A DNA stretch of 64,000 nt from Acanthochromis polyacanthus. Taxonomy: Eukaryota > Chordata > Actinopteri > Pomacentridae. The notes below the pieces were generated by a model. It saw nothing but the letters and a program-made list of their open reading frames with translations, did no database searches and was not told the DNA's origin. Made by a program: the position numbers and the translations under genes. Shown here piece by piece: positions 1 through 10,259 of this stretch. Position 1 is the stretch's first letter. Each line of letters starts with the position of its first letter. Location of the stretch: positions 23,291,621 to 23,355,620 of the forward strand of contig NC_067125.1 in assembly GCF_021347895.1 (NCBI RefSeq), written 5' to 3'.

Positions 1-1300
1 GTTGACAGTACAGTGTATCAGAGTGAGGTTATTGAATATTTGTGTCTCTCTTCGCTGTTGCAGCAGTTTTGCAATTTGCAGGCGGTCCCTGTTCACAGCC
101 GGCTGCTCATAGACACCAATGTTATTTCTGCAACTTGAAAGACAGCTACTTTTGATAAAACTGGGCTTGTAGCACATCATCTGCCTTACAGTGATGGGAA
201 AGAGGCATCGTTTATGTTTTGACAACCTATATCTAATGAGTTATTGATGCTGGAAGTCTGAATCTGTGAATATCTTTCCAACTTTACTGAACTTGGGGTC
301 ACAACCACCCAAGGAGTGGTATATTTAATTTTGAAAAAAGCATTTAGTCATACTTAAAGCTTTAAGTGCTTTACTAAGAGTTTTGTATTGTTTTATGATC
401 ACAGGTTCTGTCTAAAAAGATGTAGCATCATTTTTAAACAGTGAAACCATACTAATAAAATGTAATGGCCAACCAGTGTGTAATACTGGATTCTGCAAAA
501 ACTGAATGCAGAATACTGGACAAAGAAATTCTCTACAGATATTTTTCCCATCTAAATCTTATCTTGACACGGTTAATGTTTTAACTTATTTATGTGTGTA
601 TGAATGTATTTACTGACTTATTTATTTAGTACCATTAACATATCAGAGTTCTGAGTGAGTTTTTCTTTAGATAGGCAAAGGCCATTTATTGGTCACATAT
701 AGGCTATTAAATAAATAATATTTTAAAAATAAAAGCATTTAAAATACTATTAAACAACTTAGGCATTTATTGAGTCATTAAAATACCGTAGAGTCTACGG
801 CCACATTAGTCTGACTATAATCATCCTCTGGTAAATTCACAACCATGTACTGATGTCCCTTACCAAAGGGACTTCAGGAGATGATTAGATGATGATAAAC
901 TGTAACCTGCTGGTTGTGTTCTCTCTGTTCTCATGTTTCTTACATGTTGGTCTCCTGATGCTGCCTTACTTCAGCTGGTCTGTGAGCAACAGAAAACACA
1001 GTTTGTCCTGTACCTATTGCCAGGGGTTCCAGTCTTCCAGTCTGTGCTTTTGAAAACGTTTTTGCTTCTTTGGATGTGGTGGAGTTTCGGGTGTAGACAT
1101 TTTTAAACACGCGGGAGCAGCAGCGTCTGTAACCAGGAAACCCGTGACAGGACCGGCAAACAGACCTGCTGGACCTCGCATCGGGTCCTCGCTACATAGG
1201 TCTAAGGAAGATGAAACTGGCTGCCCTTAATATTTCCTGTGTTTTATTTTGTTTATTATGCAGTTTTGATGCGTATGTGACAGACGTGTATGGGACATTT
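1..1300. other. Intergenic, no recognisable gene
   Basis: AT-rich non-coding sequence. I see no ORF with family resemblance, no tandem repeat and no bounded mobile element up to the hairpin at 1304. The stretch 60-130 contains a phrase (catagacaccaatgttatt) similar to one inside the TTAA element at 7650-7680, so it may hold an old repeat fragment. Confidence 0.5.
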
Positions 1301-1303
1301 ATG

Positions 1304-1366
1304 AAAATACGAAACAATTAGCGTCCCGTATTGATTCAATACGGGACGCTAATTGTTCCGTATTTT
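1304..1366. repeat. Near-perfect hairpin (31-bp arms)
   Basis: The sequence is self-complementary around position 1335: arms of 31 bases pair with one mismatch (1312 against 1358) and a single-base loop. The adjoining bases to about 1424 read, on the minus strand, as TAGGGTTGCCACCCGTCCC followed by AAATACGG-type repeats. That resembles the terminal region of a fish DNA transposon. Assignment to a superfamily is not possible by eye. Confidence 0.8.
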
Positions 1367-1421
1367 GCAATTAATTGTCAAATAAAGGACGATTCCGTAT
1401 TTTAAGGGACGGGTGGCAACC

Positions 1422-1423
<2 letters not shown>

Positions 1424-1452
<29 letters not shown>
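1424..1452. repeat. (GT)n microsatellite
   Basis: Uninterrupted GT dinucleotide run next to the transposon-like end at 1304-1424. Confidence 0.9.
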
Positions 1453-1817
1453 AGCTAAGGGGAAGGGGTGTTGTGGAAATGGAGTAAGCCAGGTGCAGAG
1501 AGCGAGAGCTGTAGTCCGAATCCTTTTTTCTGATTGGCTGAGACGAGACACGTGACAGTGTGCATCTATTAATGATCGGAAGCATTCGGGTCGTTCCGGT
1601 TATACTCGGTAGCGCTCTTCAGTAAAGGAGACGCGGTTTGTTATTTTCTTTGATTATCGCTCGGCAAATTACGAAAAAGTTGTAAGTTAACCCTTTTTTC
1701 ACATTTATTAGGCAAAATTAGCTTCACCACCATGGCTAAACATGCTAAAAATGGCTTCGCCATCCTGAGGAAGGCTTCGCCTATGGCGAAATGGCGAATG
1801 GCTAGCGCAAGCACAGA

Positions 1818-1955
1818 AAATTTCTGTTTTGTCAGAAGACAGGACATTATGCACGCATGTGTTTCAAGAAGAAAAAGAAATCACGACCAGAAAATAACAG
1901 AAGGAAAGACAGAAATAAGGAAAAATCAAAGTCAAGTAAACAGCAGTAGTACAGG
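1818..1955 (+). pseudogene. gag remnant with partial CCHC zinc knuckle
   Basis: In the frame with Cys codons at 1830-1832 and 1858-1860 the translation gives C-QKTG-H-YARM-C, which is the last three zinc ligands of a retroelement CCHC knuckle (C-x4-H-x4-C). The expected first Cys is a Phe. It is followed by a Lys/Arg-rich tail and a stop at about 1950. This is the RNA-binding nucleocapsid end of gag; the matrix and capsid parts are not present upstream. Confidence 0.6.
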
Positions 1956-1982
1956 AAACTTCTGATTCCGATTCGGATGACT

Positions 1983-2111
1983 TTGTATGAAGGTACTGAG
2001 ACTGTTATGATAAATGGACAATGGCTGAAAATGAACATAGATACAGGAAGTGGAAGAAACTTCATTGGAGAAAACCTGTATAAAGAAAAATGTCCACCAG
2101 GACAAAACTGA
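1983..2111 (+). pseudogene. Retroelement aspartic protease fragment
   Basis: The frame containing 2040-2051 encodes D-T-G-S, the catalytic motif of retropepsin-type proteases, preceded by a hydrophobic beta strand and followed by the GRNFIGENLY stretch. A TGA at 2109-2111 ends the frame well before the flap and second half of the protease, so it is a dead fragment. It lies between the zinc knuckle and reverse transcriptase, as in other gypsy elements. Confidence 0.7.
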
Positions 2112-2301
2112 GGCCAACCAAGAAAAGGTTTTATGCTTACACTCAAACTACTCCACTTAAATGTGTAGGTTACTTTGAGGCAGAAATGAGATGGAAAAAT
2201 AACATAGTCAAAGATAACATTTATGTGATAGAGGGAATATAGAAACACTGCTTGGCAGAAAACCAAGCTTCGAGTTAAAGATACTTAACACAGGAGAAAC
2301 A

Positions 2302-3240
2302 GTGAACACTGTAGGGCAGACTGATAGGTTTAACAAATTTGTCAAAGAGTTCCCACTAGTTTTCAAAGGACTAGGTCAGAACAAAGGTTACAGCCATAAG
2401 GTTACAGTCAGTGAGAAAGTCCCGCCTGTACCACAGCGTTTAAGGAGAGTCCCTTATCCCATGTTAGAAGCTGTAAACCAGGAGCTAGACAAGATGCTTG
2501 AACAAGACATAATAGAGGAGGCGAATGAAGGATCAGAATGGGTTTCAAATATCCTTATTGTACCCAAAAAAGACACGCAAGAGGGAAGACTATGTGCAGA
2601 CCTCAGAGAGGTAAATAAAGTGGTGATCAGAGAAAGACACCCATTGCTAACAGTAGATAGCATCTTACAGGTAGTTCAGAGAGCAAAAGTGTTTGCTAAG
2701 CTGGACACTAGGAAAGGATTTTGGCAGTGTGATTTAGCCCCAGAATCCAGACCCCTGACAACATTCATCACACATAGTAGGTGCTATCGCTTCAAGAAAG
2801 TTTCTTTTGGATTATCTAGCGCACCAGAAGCATTTCAGAAAGCAGTGGACTCTGTTATGTGGAATGTCAGTTACAGTCTGCTACATGGATGATGTAGTGG
2901 TCTTTGGAGAAAACGATGAGCAACTCGAACAGAGACTGAGACAAGTCTTTCAGAGATTCGAGAGCAGAGGTCTAACCCTCAACAGCGACAAGTGCATCTT
3001 TGGACTACAACAGATTGAGATGCTCGGACATATGATAATTGCAGAAGGAATCAAACCAGACCCAAGATAAGTTGAATCAATCTGCAAAGTGCCCAGACCT
3101 GACAATGTGCAGTTACTCCGCTCATTCTTAGGTACCTGTGGATTTCTGATGAAATTCATACCAAACTATGCAAACTTATCAGAACCGTTACGGATGCTGA
3201 CCAGGAAAGGACAGGAATGGAAGTGGACAAGTGAAACAGA
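2302..3240 (+). pseudogene. Reverse transcriptase region, frameshifted
   Basis: Encodes the RT of the gypsy-type element. The first reading frame runs to 2892 and shows the usual landmarks: the fingers region with VPKKD, the first catalytic Asp in AKLD (about 2695-2706) and the [11 protein letters not shown] motif. Near 2860-2880 a frameshift moves the rest into another frame, where YMDD (from about 2880) and the SRGLTLNSDKCIFG / LGHMI landmarks of the RT thumb lie. An in-frame TAA at 3068 interrupts this frame, and the RT-RNase H connection continues to a TGA at 3241. Family assignment is firm; activity is excluded. Confidence 0.9.
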
Positions 3241-3256
3241 ATGATCATTCTAAGCA

Positions 3257-3667
3257 ATGAAAGAAGCATTGGTGAGTGAGCCATGCTTGGCATACTTTAA
3301 ACTAGATGCACCAACAGTAGTCATCAGTGATGCAAGTCCAGTAGGACTAGGAGCAGTTTTACTACAGACCCAATCAGATGGACAGAACAAAACAATAGCC
3401 TATGCTAGCCGTTCACTGAGCCCAACAGAACGTCATTATTCTCAGATAGAACGAGAGGCTCTAGGATGTGTATGGGCTGTGGAACATTTTAGAATGTACT
3501 TGTGGGGAGGCACGTTTACTCTGCAAACTGACCACAAATCCCTCATTTACATGTTCAACCCAGAGAAAGCTAAGCTGTCACCACCGCACATAAAGAGACT
3601 TGGCTTAAGACTACAACCATATGACTACAAAATAGAAAACACAATTGGGAAGTCCAATATCGCAGAT
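3257..3667 (+). pseudogene. RNase H domain of the gypsy-type element
   Basis: A 3' open frame carries the Ty3/gypsy RNase H signature: the catalytic Asp in SDASPVGLGAVL, Glu in the QIEREALG helix and Asp in LQTDHKSL. The frame breaks exactly where the hAT-type insertion begins (3668) and the conserved continuation reappears at 5426, so the interruption is secondary to the coding decay. Confidence 0.9.
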
Positions 3668-4259
3668 CATAGGCGTTTCTAGCCCATTTTGGGGGGTGCT
3701 CAAGTACCCCTAAATTGAATCCCAGCACCCCTAAAGTTTGAGAGATTTTTTTTTGTTGCATGGCCTTTTTTTTTTTAACAAACTAGAAAAGTGTAAAAAT
3801 CATGCAGTACTTGGTTGATACGTAATGTTTTAACAACAAAAATACAGCACTCCTCTCCCCCATCTTGTCTCAAAAATGGTTTGATCCTGCCCAACTTGGG
3901 CTCTGAGCCTCTACCTGCAGAGCTAAGCGCTGCCTCCCACAGAAGCATATGTTCCATAGTAGTGTAAGTACCTGGTTTAAATCAGGATACGTGGCACAAT
4001 TCTTAACTTCTACCATTCAATACCAACACATTATTATCATTACAAGTCCTTGTTTTTGCTGCATTTAATCACATGTCACTGTTTATGTTGTTAGGTAGGA
4101 GTTAGCTTATAGACATTTTTTCTAGCTAGCAAACGTTACAGGTCGTCAGTGTCTGTTTGAACTGGACTGAGACAAGCTAGCTGTTGTGTCAGTGCATGTG
4201 TTAATATTAAAGCCAAGGTGCTACTGACTAGCTAACTGACTGGATGCCAGTTAACTCCT

Positions 4260-4342
<83 letters not shown>

Positions 4343-5417
4343 AGACAGAGAGACAGCCTCATCATGGACATAAGATTGATTTTTTATTTTTATTTTTAAA
4401 GAGCCAGGTTCACGTAAGAGTGTAAGATGAAATGGTTTATCTATCATGAGTAATGTTGTAAGTTGGATCAATGTATCAGTGTTTATATCTCTTATTAGGT
4501 ATAAAATGCATTGTTTGGTTATTTGCCTTTAGGTTGACATTACAAAGAGAGAGAGGACGTTATTTATTTGTATTCTTATTGGTATTTTTTCATATTTATG
4601 TAATTTTTCATCTAGTTGAATGCAATCTATTTGTGTATGATTGTCAGTCCAAAGAGGGAGAGATGAAAAAGGGGGAGGAGAGAGTGCAAGGTCAGGAATA
4701 ACCAGGTAAGAACACAAACAGAGAATAGTGGCATGCACAACAGCACCTGTTAAGATGACAAAGAAGAACATTCCATTCACAATATAATTTTTCATATATG
4801 TCATGGATGTTATGTGTCCTCCCCACATTAAATGCTTTCCAGAAGCACACTTAACAGATATCAGTGGACTTCATTTTAAACAGGACATCTTCATTACATT
4901 TTCCTAATTATCTATATGCTTTACTATTTGCTTAATTTCACTATACAAGGAAGAGAAGAACAGGGAGAGACTCTGGGAGATGAGAGAGAAAAGACCAGGG
5001 AAAGAGATGCTGTGCATCACATTTCAAATAAAAGTCAAAAATAAAGTCCAAGGTCCATATTTGGTGTTTTTGGTACTCAGTATAGGGGGCTAGTTTACTC
5101 CACAAACATACATGCTGTTTATGTGTATGTTAAGGAGCTGCTGCATCTAAATTAGTCACTTTTCCCAGAAATTAGGATTGTGATAGGTTTCTGTTAAGTT
5201 TCCAGACCATTCCTCCTTTGCTGTGACTCAGCATTTAAATACCCTTTATCAGATTGGTTGGTTTAGTCAGACTTTTTCAAAAAGTGTTATGCTTTTCTTT
5301 GACAAATGTGGGAATGAAATTGCGTTAAAATGTACAAAACAGTGAAATTTATCTTGCCTGGCCAGGCACCTCTGGGTGCTCTGCACCCCTAAACCTCTGA
5401 TCCTAGAATCGCCCCTG
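3668..5417. mobile_element. Non-autonomous hAT-type DNA transposon nested in gypsy pol
   Basis: 1750-bp insertion with an 8-bp target duplication TCGCAGAT (3660-3667 and 5418-5425). Its ends are imperfect terminal inverted repeats: left CATAGGCGTTTCTAG and right, read inward, CAGGGGCGATTCTAG (12 of 15 match). Both are followed by blocks rich in GGGGTGC/GCACCCC. The 8-bp duplication and CAGGGGCG-type ends are diagnostic of the hAT superfamily. No transposase ORF is visible inside; the interior is AT-rich and contains a long TG microsatellite. It inserted after the retroelement, because it splits the RNase H-integrase junction. Confidence 0.9.
4264..4340. repeat. (TG)n microsatellite, ~77 bp
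   Basis: Perfect TG repeat inside the hAT-type insertion. It generates meaningless His-Thr reading frames on the minus strand. Confidence 0.95.
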
Positions 5418-5425
5418 TCGCAGAT

Positions 5426-6060
5426 TCACTCTCACGACTTCCTTTGCCAGAGACAGAGTACAGTGACTATGTGGAAACGTATGTGGACAGAGTGCTGTCA
5501 GTGACGGTGCATGCGGTACAAGCTATGAGCCTTGAGAACATAAAACAGAAAATGACAGAGGATGACACATTGAGACAACTAAAGTCGATTGTTGAGACAG
5601 GAAAATGGCCAAATCCAATTCCAGAGGAATTACAGCCTTACAACAGATGTGCTGGAGAGTTGAGTACATTTGATGGACTTGTACTGAGAGGACACAGAAT
5701 AGTGTTACCAATGGCAATGGTGAAACAAGCACTGAGGTAGGACACGAGACTCACCAAGCAGTGGTCCGTACAAAAACAATATCTAAGGAGCAAATTCTAT
5801 TGGCCCAACATGGACCTAGATGTAGAGAGACTGATAAGAAACTGCTCTGCCTGTGTGCTTAATTAGCCATTACATGGAGATCAACCTCTTCAACCACTAG
5901 AGTTACCACCGAGACCATGGACCAAATCGGTATTGATCTGGTAGGACCTATCCAAAACCAGTACGTACTAACTGTGATAGACTACTTTACGTCCTTTCCG
6001 GAGGCTGTAGTTATATCGGACATTTCCTCAACCACTGTGGTTAAAGAACTGGGACAGCTG
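5426..6060 (+). pseudogene. Integrase N-terminal and core region, frameshifted
   Basis: Continues the retroelement coding region beyond the hAT insertion. 5426-5740 encodes the spacer between RNase H and integrase. After 5740 the zinc-binding HHCC region is recognisable in shifted frames (GHETHQ, KFYWPNMDLDVERLI, NCSAC), then the core with its first catalytic Asp in IGIDLVGPI and the VIDYFTSFPEA strand. The block with the second catalytic Asp (TDNG-type) is absent between about 6040 and 6070, which points to an internal deletion. Confidence 0.8.
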
Positions 6061-6065
6061 GGAAC

Positions 6066-6829
6066 TTGGACAGCTTTTTGAGGACTATGTCAAGACATGT
6101 GGAATTTAAACACATCAGAGCATCACCATATTCTCCAAAGAGCAACAGGAAAATTGAGAGGTTCCACAGATACCTGAAGAAAGCCTTCAGAGCAACAAAG
6201 TGTGAAGGAAAGGTATGGAAAGAGAAGCTTCCAAAGATATTAATGACATACCACTCAACACCACACAGAGCATCAGGAGAAACTCTAGCCGTGCTCATGT
6301 TTGGATGAGACATTCGTACCAAATGTCCAAATCTGGAGAATGCAGGTGAAACGCCACAAGAAATGGAGAAAGCAACTGATATCAGAAACCATGACGAGGA
6401 ATACAAAACTAAAATGAAACAATATGCTGACCAAAACAGCAGAGCAAAGGAGCACAACTTCAAAGTTGGAGACATTGTTTATATTGCAAGTATGGAGAGT
6501 GGAAAACTGGATTCTACATTCAAAGATACTCGCTACGTTCTTCTAAGAAACACCGCCAACAACTCCTTTGAACTGGTCAACACAGATGATGAACAAGAGT
6601 GATCAGGAATGTTGAACATCTTCGACACACACCAGTGGTAACTGACTGTGATGTTCCTGAGCTTCCACTGGTCCACAACACTCAAAACAAGGACATAACA
6701 GATGTTCTGATGGCTGAGACCGCACCCGCAGTCGAGATACCACCTGAGCCTGACCCACTGGCTTCTGAAGTCATCACAACCAGAAAGGGCCGTATAATCA
6801 GAAAGCCCATCCGATACAGAGACAATTGA
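6066..6829 (+). pseudogene. Integrase C-terminal half and tail
   Basis: Encodes the end of the integrase core, including the SPYSPKSNRKIERFHRYLKK helix with the catalytic Glu, then TYHSTPHRASGETLA typical of gypsy integrases. The frame is broken at 6306. It resumes at 6363-6602 with the GPY/F-like basic module (KVGDIVYIAS). The last frame (6599-6829) ends in TTRKGRIIRKPIRYRDN, a common C-terminal signature of fish gypsy polyproteins. Immediately downstream is an AATAAATAAATAAA stretch. Confidence 0.85.
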
Positions 6830-6886
6830 AAATAAATAAATAAATAAAATGTTCTTATTTAGTGATTTGTTCATATCACCGACTGT

Positions 6887-6890
<4 letters not shown>

Positions 6891-6914
<24 letters not shown>
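6891..6914. repeat. (TA)n tract, apparent insertion target
   Basis: Alternating TA run between the retroelement tail and the left terminus of the inverted-arm element. A similar TA run flanks the right terminus (10900-10945), so the element probably sits in TA-rich target DNA. The exact target duplication cannot be resolved. Confidence 0.8.
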
Positions 6915-6919
<5 letters not shown>

Positions 6920-6939
6920 GGCATGCCGTTTAGGAAATT

Positions 6940-7200
6940 ATATATTGAATGAAAGTCGATATATATATGATGAAAGTTGATATATATATAATGAAAGTTG
7001 AGATATATATATATAATGAAAGTTGATATATATATATATAATGAAAGTCGATATATATATAATGAAAGTTGAGATATATATATAATGAAAGTCGATATAT
7101 ATTGAATGAAAGTCGGAATATATGGAATGAAAGTCGGAATATAGAATGTTCAGATTTTCATTCCATCTATTCAAAGTTTCATTCCATATATTCAGACTTT
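6940..7200. repeat. Left arm minisatellite
   Basis: About nine copies of AATGAAAGTYGATATATAT-type units on the plus strand (6948-7135), followed by two reversed copies (about 7145-7190). The spacer length varies through the TA stretch. Confidence 0.85.
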
Positions 7201-7266
7201 TTCCTACTGAGCCCTGGAAGGACATGGCAAACAAAAACAGGAACCTTATTGGACATTTGCTCTTCA

Positions 7267-7340
7267 GATGAGCTCTTCTGTGATTATCTATCTGTCTTCA
7301 TGGTTGTCACAGGGAACGGCGACTACGTTTGAGAAAACAG
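7267..7340 (+). CDS. Candidate first exon of plus-strand gene in the foldback-like element
   Basis: The frame beginning at the ATG at 7267 reads MSSSVIIYLSSWLSQGTATT and on to the donor ACAG|GTAATT at 7340/7341, phase 1. The frame is open upstream to a TGA near 7208, so the true start could be earlier in the arm. It joins in frame to the exon starting at 7497 (acceptor TTTATAG). No family is recognised. Support is the conserved splice sites, the compatible phase and the symmetrical position next to the inner arm block; expression is unproven. Confidence 0.35.
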
Positions 7341-7496
7341 GTAATTTTTAGAGATGTTTTGATTCTGAACACTGAACGTGTTAGCATTAGCTTAGCTACT
7401 TAGCTTTGACTACATTTGCATCCCTACATAGCTTAAAGGTTAAACACATGCACCATATGTTGATGATAATGATAATATCTATGTTTATCTTTATAG

Positions 7497-8585
7497 CTGG
7501 TCTTAAAGCTGCTGTCCAGAGTTTCCGTTTGTTTTCAATTTATGTATCATTTTTTAACAAAGCTTAAATGTGTTAGTCTAGTTCGATACTATAATATAAA
7601 GTTAGTATAACGCGATATGAAAATTTATTCCTGAGCTCCGCCTTCCTCTCATAGACCCCCATGTTATTCCAAAAAGCGCCGGTTGCTGCCGACCCTCAAG
7701 TTCGAGCTTCAGCTTTGTCATGCTGTCAATCAACGGTTACGCGCACAGCAAGCAAGCCCATGCAGAGGTGGGCGAGCTACGCACTACGCAACCGCGCGCA
7801 CATTTGTTTTGCTTGTGGAGGAGAGAGCATCAGGGCTCAGCAACTTCCAGAAAAGTTACCAATCCCACGGCTTGTCAGGCCAAGAGACTGCAGGACGTTT
7901 TTTTGGCTCGGGGTGCTCGCCTCGCTCCCCGACCACGGCCTCCATAGCCCGCCTGACGGCTTCGTTTAGATGCCCGACCTCTGGAGGAAGATGTTGGGGC
8001 GTCTGGGACATACTCTTCGTCAGAGGAGTCATGCAATTCTGAACTCTAGATAGAAATAAATAAACAATGTAACACATATACACGCGTAAATGCACTAAGT
8101 TTGATAAACAACGTCATCGAGAGGGATACACGAGTGTAATCACATATTGAAACTTTACTAGTTCGTCCTAGCAGATTCATGTTATTTTGGTATTAGGACA
8201 AGTTAGACTCAATACAGCATTCTAACGTAATTCCTTTATTATTTACTAAATGTACTAAATGTAGAAGAGGGGAAAACAGCAAAACAGGCGAGATGCTGCT
8301 GCGCTCTGGGCACTTCTCTCATGTACTGCGCGCGTGCACAAATAAAGGGGCGAAATCAGAGGGAGGGACGGTGGGACCAACAGCGTTTTGGGAGACGCTG
8401 CGATTCAAACTCCGGACAGCAGCTTTAAGGCTAATTACGAGGCAGAGGTCAGCTGCTGCCTGGACACATCCATGATCACGCCACTGGTGGGACACAATTG
8501 TACTGGATTTCAGCTGAAGGCTGCTGTTCTGTCCAAACTGAGACATTTTTATTGTGACATACCCTCCACTGTTGTTAGCTTTTGA
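7497..8585 (+). pseudogene. Terminal exon of plus-strand gene, split by a TTAA element
   Basis: The exon begins after the acceptor TTTATAG (7490-7496), is interrupted after six bases by the TTAA-flanked element 7503-8428, and resumes at 8429. With the insertion and one TTAA removed, a single open frame runs to TGA at 8583-8585 (segments KANYEAEVSCCLDTSMITPL and GFQLKAAVLSKLRHFYCDI). A polyadenylation signal AATAAA lies at 8589-8594. The restored frame continues that of the exon ending at 7340. The protein family is unknown to me. As it stands the exon is disrupted. Confidence 0.45.
7503..8428. mobile_element. TTAA-flanked MITE (about 920 bp)
   Basis: Bounded by TTAA at 7503-7506 and 8425-8428, with terminal inverted repeats AGCTGCTGTCCRGAGTTT (17 of 18 match, 7507-7524 and 8407-8424). 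TTAA duplication is characteristic of piggyBac and Kolobok transposons. No transposase is encoded; the interior is GC-rich around 7740-7960 with short meaningless frames. It lies inside an exon of the host element, so it is younger than that element. Confidence 0.85.
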
Positions 8586-9039
8586 TTCAATAAATTTTTT
8601 TGAGATGAGGAAATCACTATTGCATGTTTCTAGTTAAATACCCTACTTTTATGATATATCACTACAGCATGCACTTTTTATATTTTCCATCAATTTCACC
8701 CAAAAGTTGAATAACTATTTGTGAGCAGTGTATGTAGACACATAATAGAAGCACATTTCAGTAATATATCTGCTGCAGTAGTGCAGTTTTATCTACCTAG
8801 ATTGGTGTAACAGTAAAAAAAAACAACATATGCTACTGATGTTTCTGACTAAAATCTGCTTGAAAAGCACAACTGCTTATCTGTCAAAATGTGTGTAACA
8901 AAAGTGTGCACTGAACACTGAATAAAGTCTCTGTAGATTATAGACAAAATTTGCATCTCTCATCACAAATTTCTGTTTATTCACCCAAAGTGCATGGGTA
9001 AAATATAAAACAGGTGAAGTACTAAAAAAGATTTATTTT

Positions 9040-9263
9040 CTAGAAAAGCCAATAGTCAACAATGCAGTTTAATTCTGGGACAGTTGCTCCAGCACCGACA
9101 CCATGCGTCCCATCAGTGCAACCAAGGTTTTCATTCATCTTCTGGATGTTCTGGAGAATGGCAGAGGTCACGTCTTGGTGTCTTCCGATCTGTTCCAAGA
9201 ACCGTTCCTCTGACCTCTCCAGATACTGCAGAGGATCCACAGCAGCTTCCTGGTTCCCTTTTC
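9040..9263 (-). CDS. Terminal exon (3) of minus-strand gene in the foldback-like element
   Basis: Acceptor TATGCAG lies at 9264-9270. The frame continues phase 1 from exon 2 and ends in TAG at 9040-9042, with an AATAAA signal (minus strand) at 9032-9037. It encodes a predicted amphipathic, possibly coiled segment (DPLQYLERSEERFLEQIGR...ILQNIQKMNENLG) and a hydrophobic C-terminus. The ERSEERFLE helix recalls the C-terminal helices of Myb/SANT-like accessory proteins of some DNA transposons, which is a weak resemblance only. Confidence 0.5.
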
Positions 9264-9422
9264 CTGCATAAAAGCACCAAAAAGTACTAGTTGTCAGTAA
9301 TTATTTTCTATTTTCATAAACACAGTTAACTTAAAGTAAATGTTCTATTTTGTGATTTTAGGATGGGTCAAAAGATAACATACTGATCATGTTGATGTCT
9401 GCATAGTCTAAACAGATCTTAC

Positions 9423-9531
9423 TTGATTTGGTCTGTTGAGAGGAGGACAGCGTGGAGGAGCTGCAGGACGGAACCAGTAAGCTGCAGACTAGTGCTCCTG
9501 GTAACTGGACCTCATCATCCAAGGCCGACAA
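9423..9531 (-). CDS. Exon 2 of minus-strand gene in the foldback-like element
   Basis: 109 nt between acceptor TTTATTTAG and donor AA|GTAAG. It opens in phase 0 and leaves in phase 1, matching its neighbours. It encodes LSALDDEVQLPGALVCSLLV followed by a Ser-rich stretch. No family is recognised. Confidence 0.45.
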
Positions 9532-10259
9532 CTAAATAAAATGAACAAGACATGCTGTTGATAGCATCTGTAATACAAATGATTTTATCCATTAACTGAT
9601 TTATTGCTTTGTCCATACAATGTTAGAAAGTGTTACAAATAATACCTGTAATAATTTCCAACAGTGATAAATGCCTTGTTTTATTTTACAACAAAAAACA
9701 CCAAAAGCATCTGTGTATAAGAAATCAGTGCATTGGATTTCCACATCTGCAAAGCTAGAAAATCACACATCAGAATTTTACCTTGAAATTATGAAAATAG
9801 CTGCAGATTACCAGTACTCTTTACTTCATTGTGTTAACTTGATCATTTGAATCAGTTTTTTAGACTTGTATTACTGATACGAAACATAATCAACACATAA
9901 ATTAAAATGTGTTCGCAAAGAGTTCACTGGTTCTTCAAGGAAAATTTCAATGATAACCATATAGTTCAGTAATATGATTAATGGGTCATTGTGTAACAGC
10001 GTGGGAGGTTCTGAATACAGGTCTTAGACTGAAATATTGCTGCTGCTTTCCTCCGGTTTTATAAGGAGTTGTTTCATAGCTTGTTAGCTTACCAGCGGCT
10101 AACTGGCTGGCAAACAATAGTTCAACGCCAACCTCTAATCAGTGATCCGGTGTCCGGACCGCGTTAGCTGGCGGAACGTTCATAATACTGATGTGGGACT
10201 GTTGTAGCTAGCGTATTCATAGTAGGATAACAGCAGGATGTTGGAGAAATAAAACTTAC

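Larger units (their letters stand above)
1730..6829 (+). mobile_element. Degenerate Ty3/gypsy-type LTR retrotransposon (interrupted)
   Basis: Remnant of a plus-strand LTR retrotransposon. In order: part of a nucleocapsid zinc knuckle, an aspartic protease with DTGS, reverse transcriptase with LD and YMDD, RNase H, integrase zinc-binding and core pieces, and a basic C-terminal tail ending at 6829. The domain order protease-RT-RNaseH-integrase is that of Ty3/gypsy. Most of gag is missing: only about 100 nt precede the zinc knuckle. Several frameshifts and stops make it inactive. A hAT-type element splits it at 3668-5417. I could not identify paired LTRs by eye. The 3' end runs into the TA tract before 6915, so the 3' LTR may have been lost or truncated there. 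The 5' LTR could lie somewhere in 1430-1700. Confidence 0.9.

Noticed and set aside
7661..8095. Several 75-119-codon frames in the GC-rich core of the TTAA element
   Set aside because: Overlapping in all frames, lie inside a MITE, and show no domain similarity.
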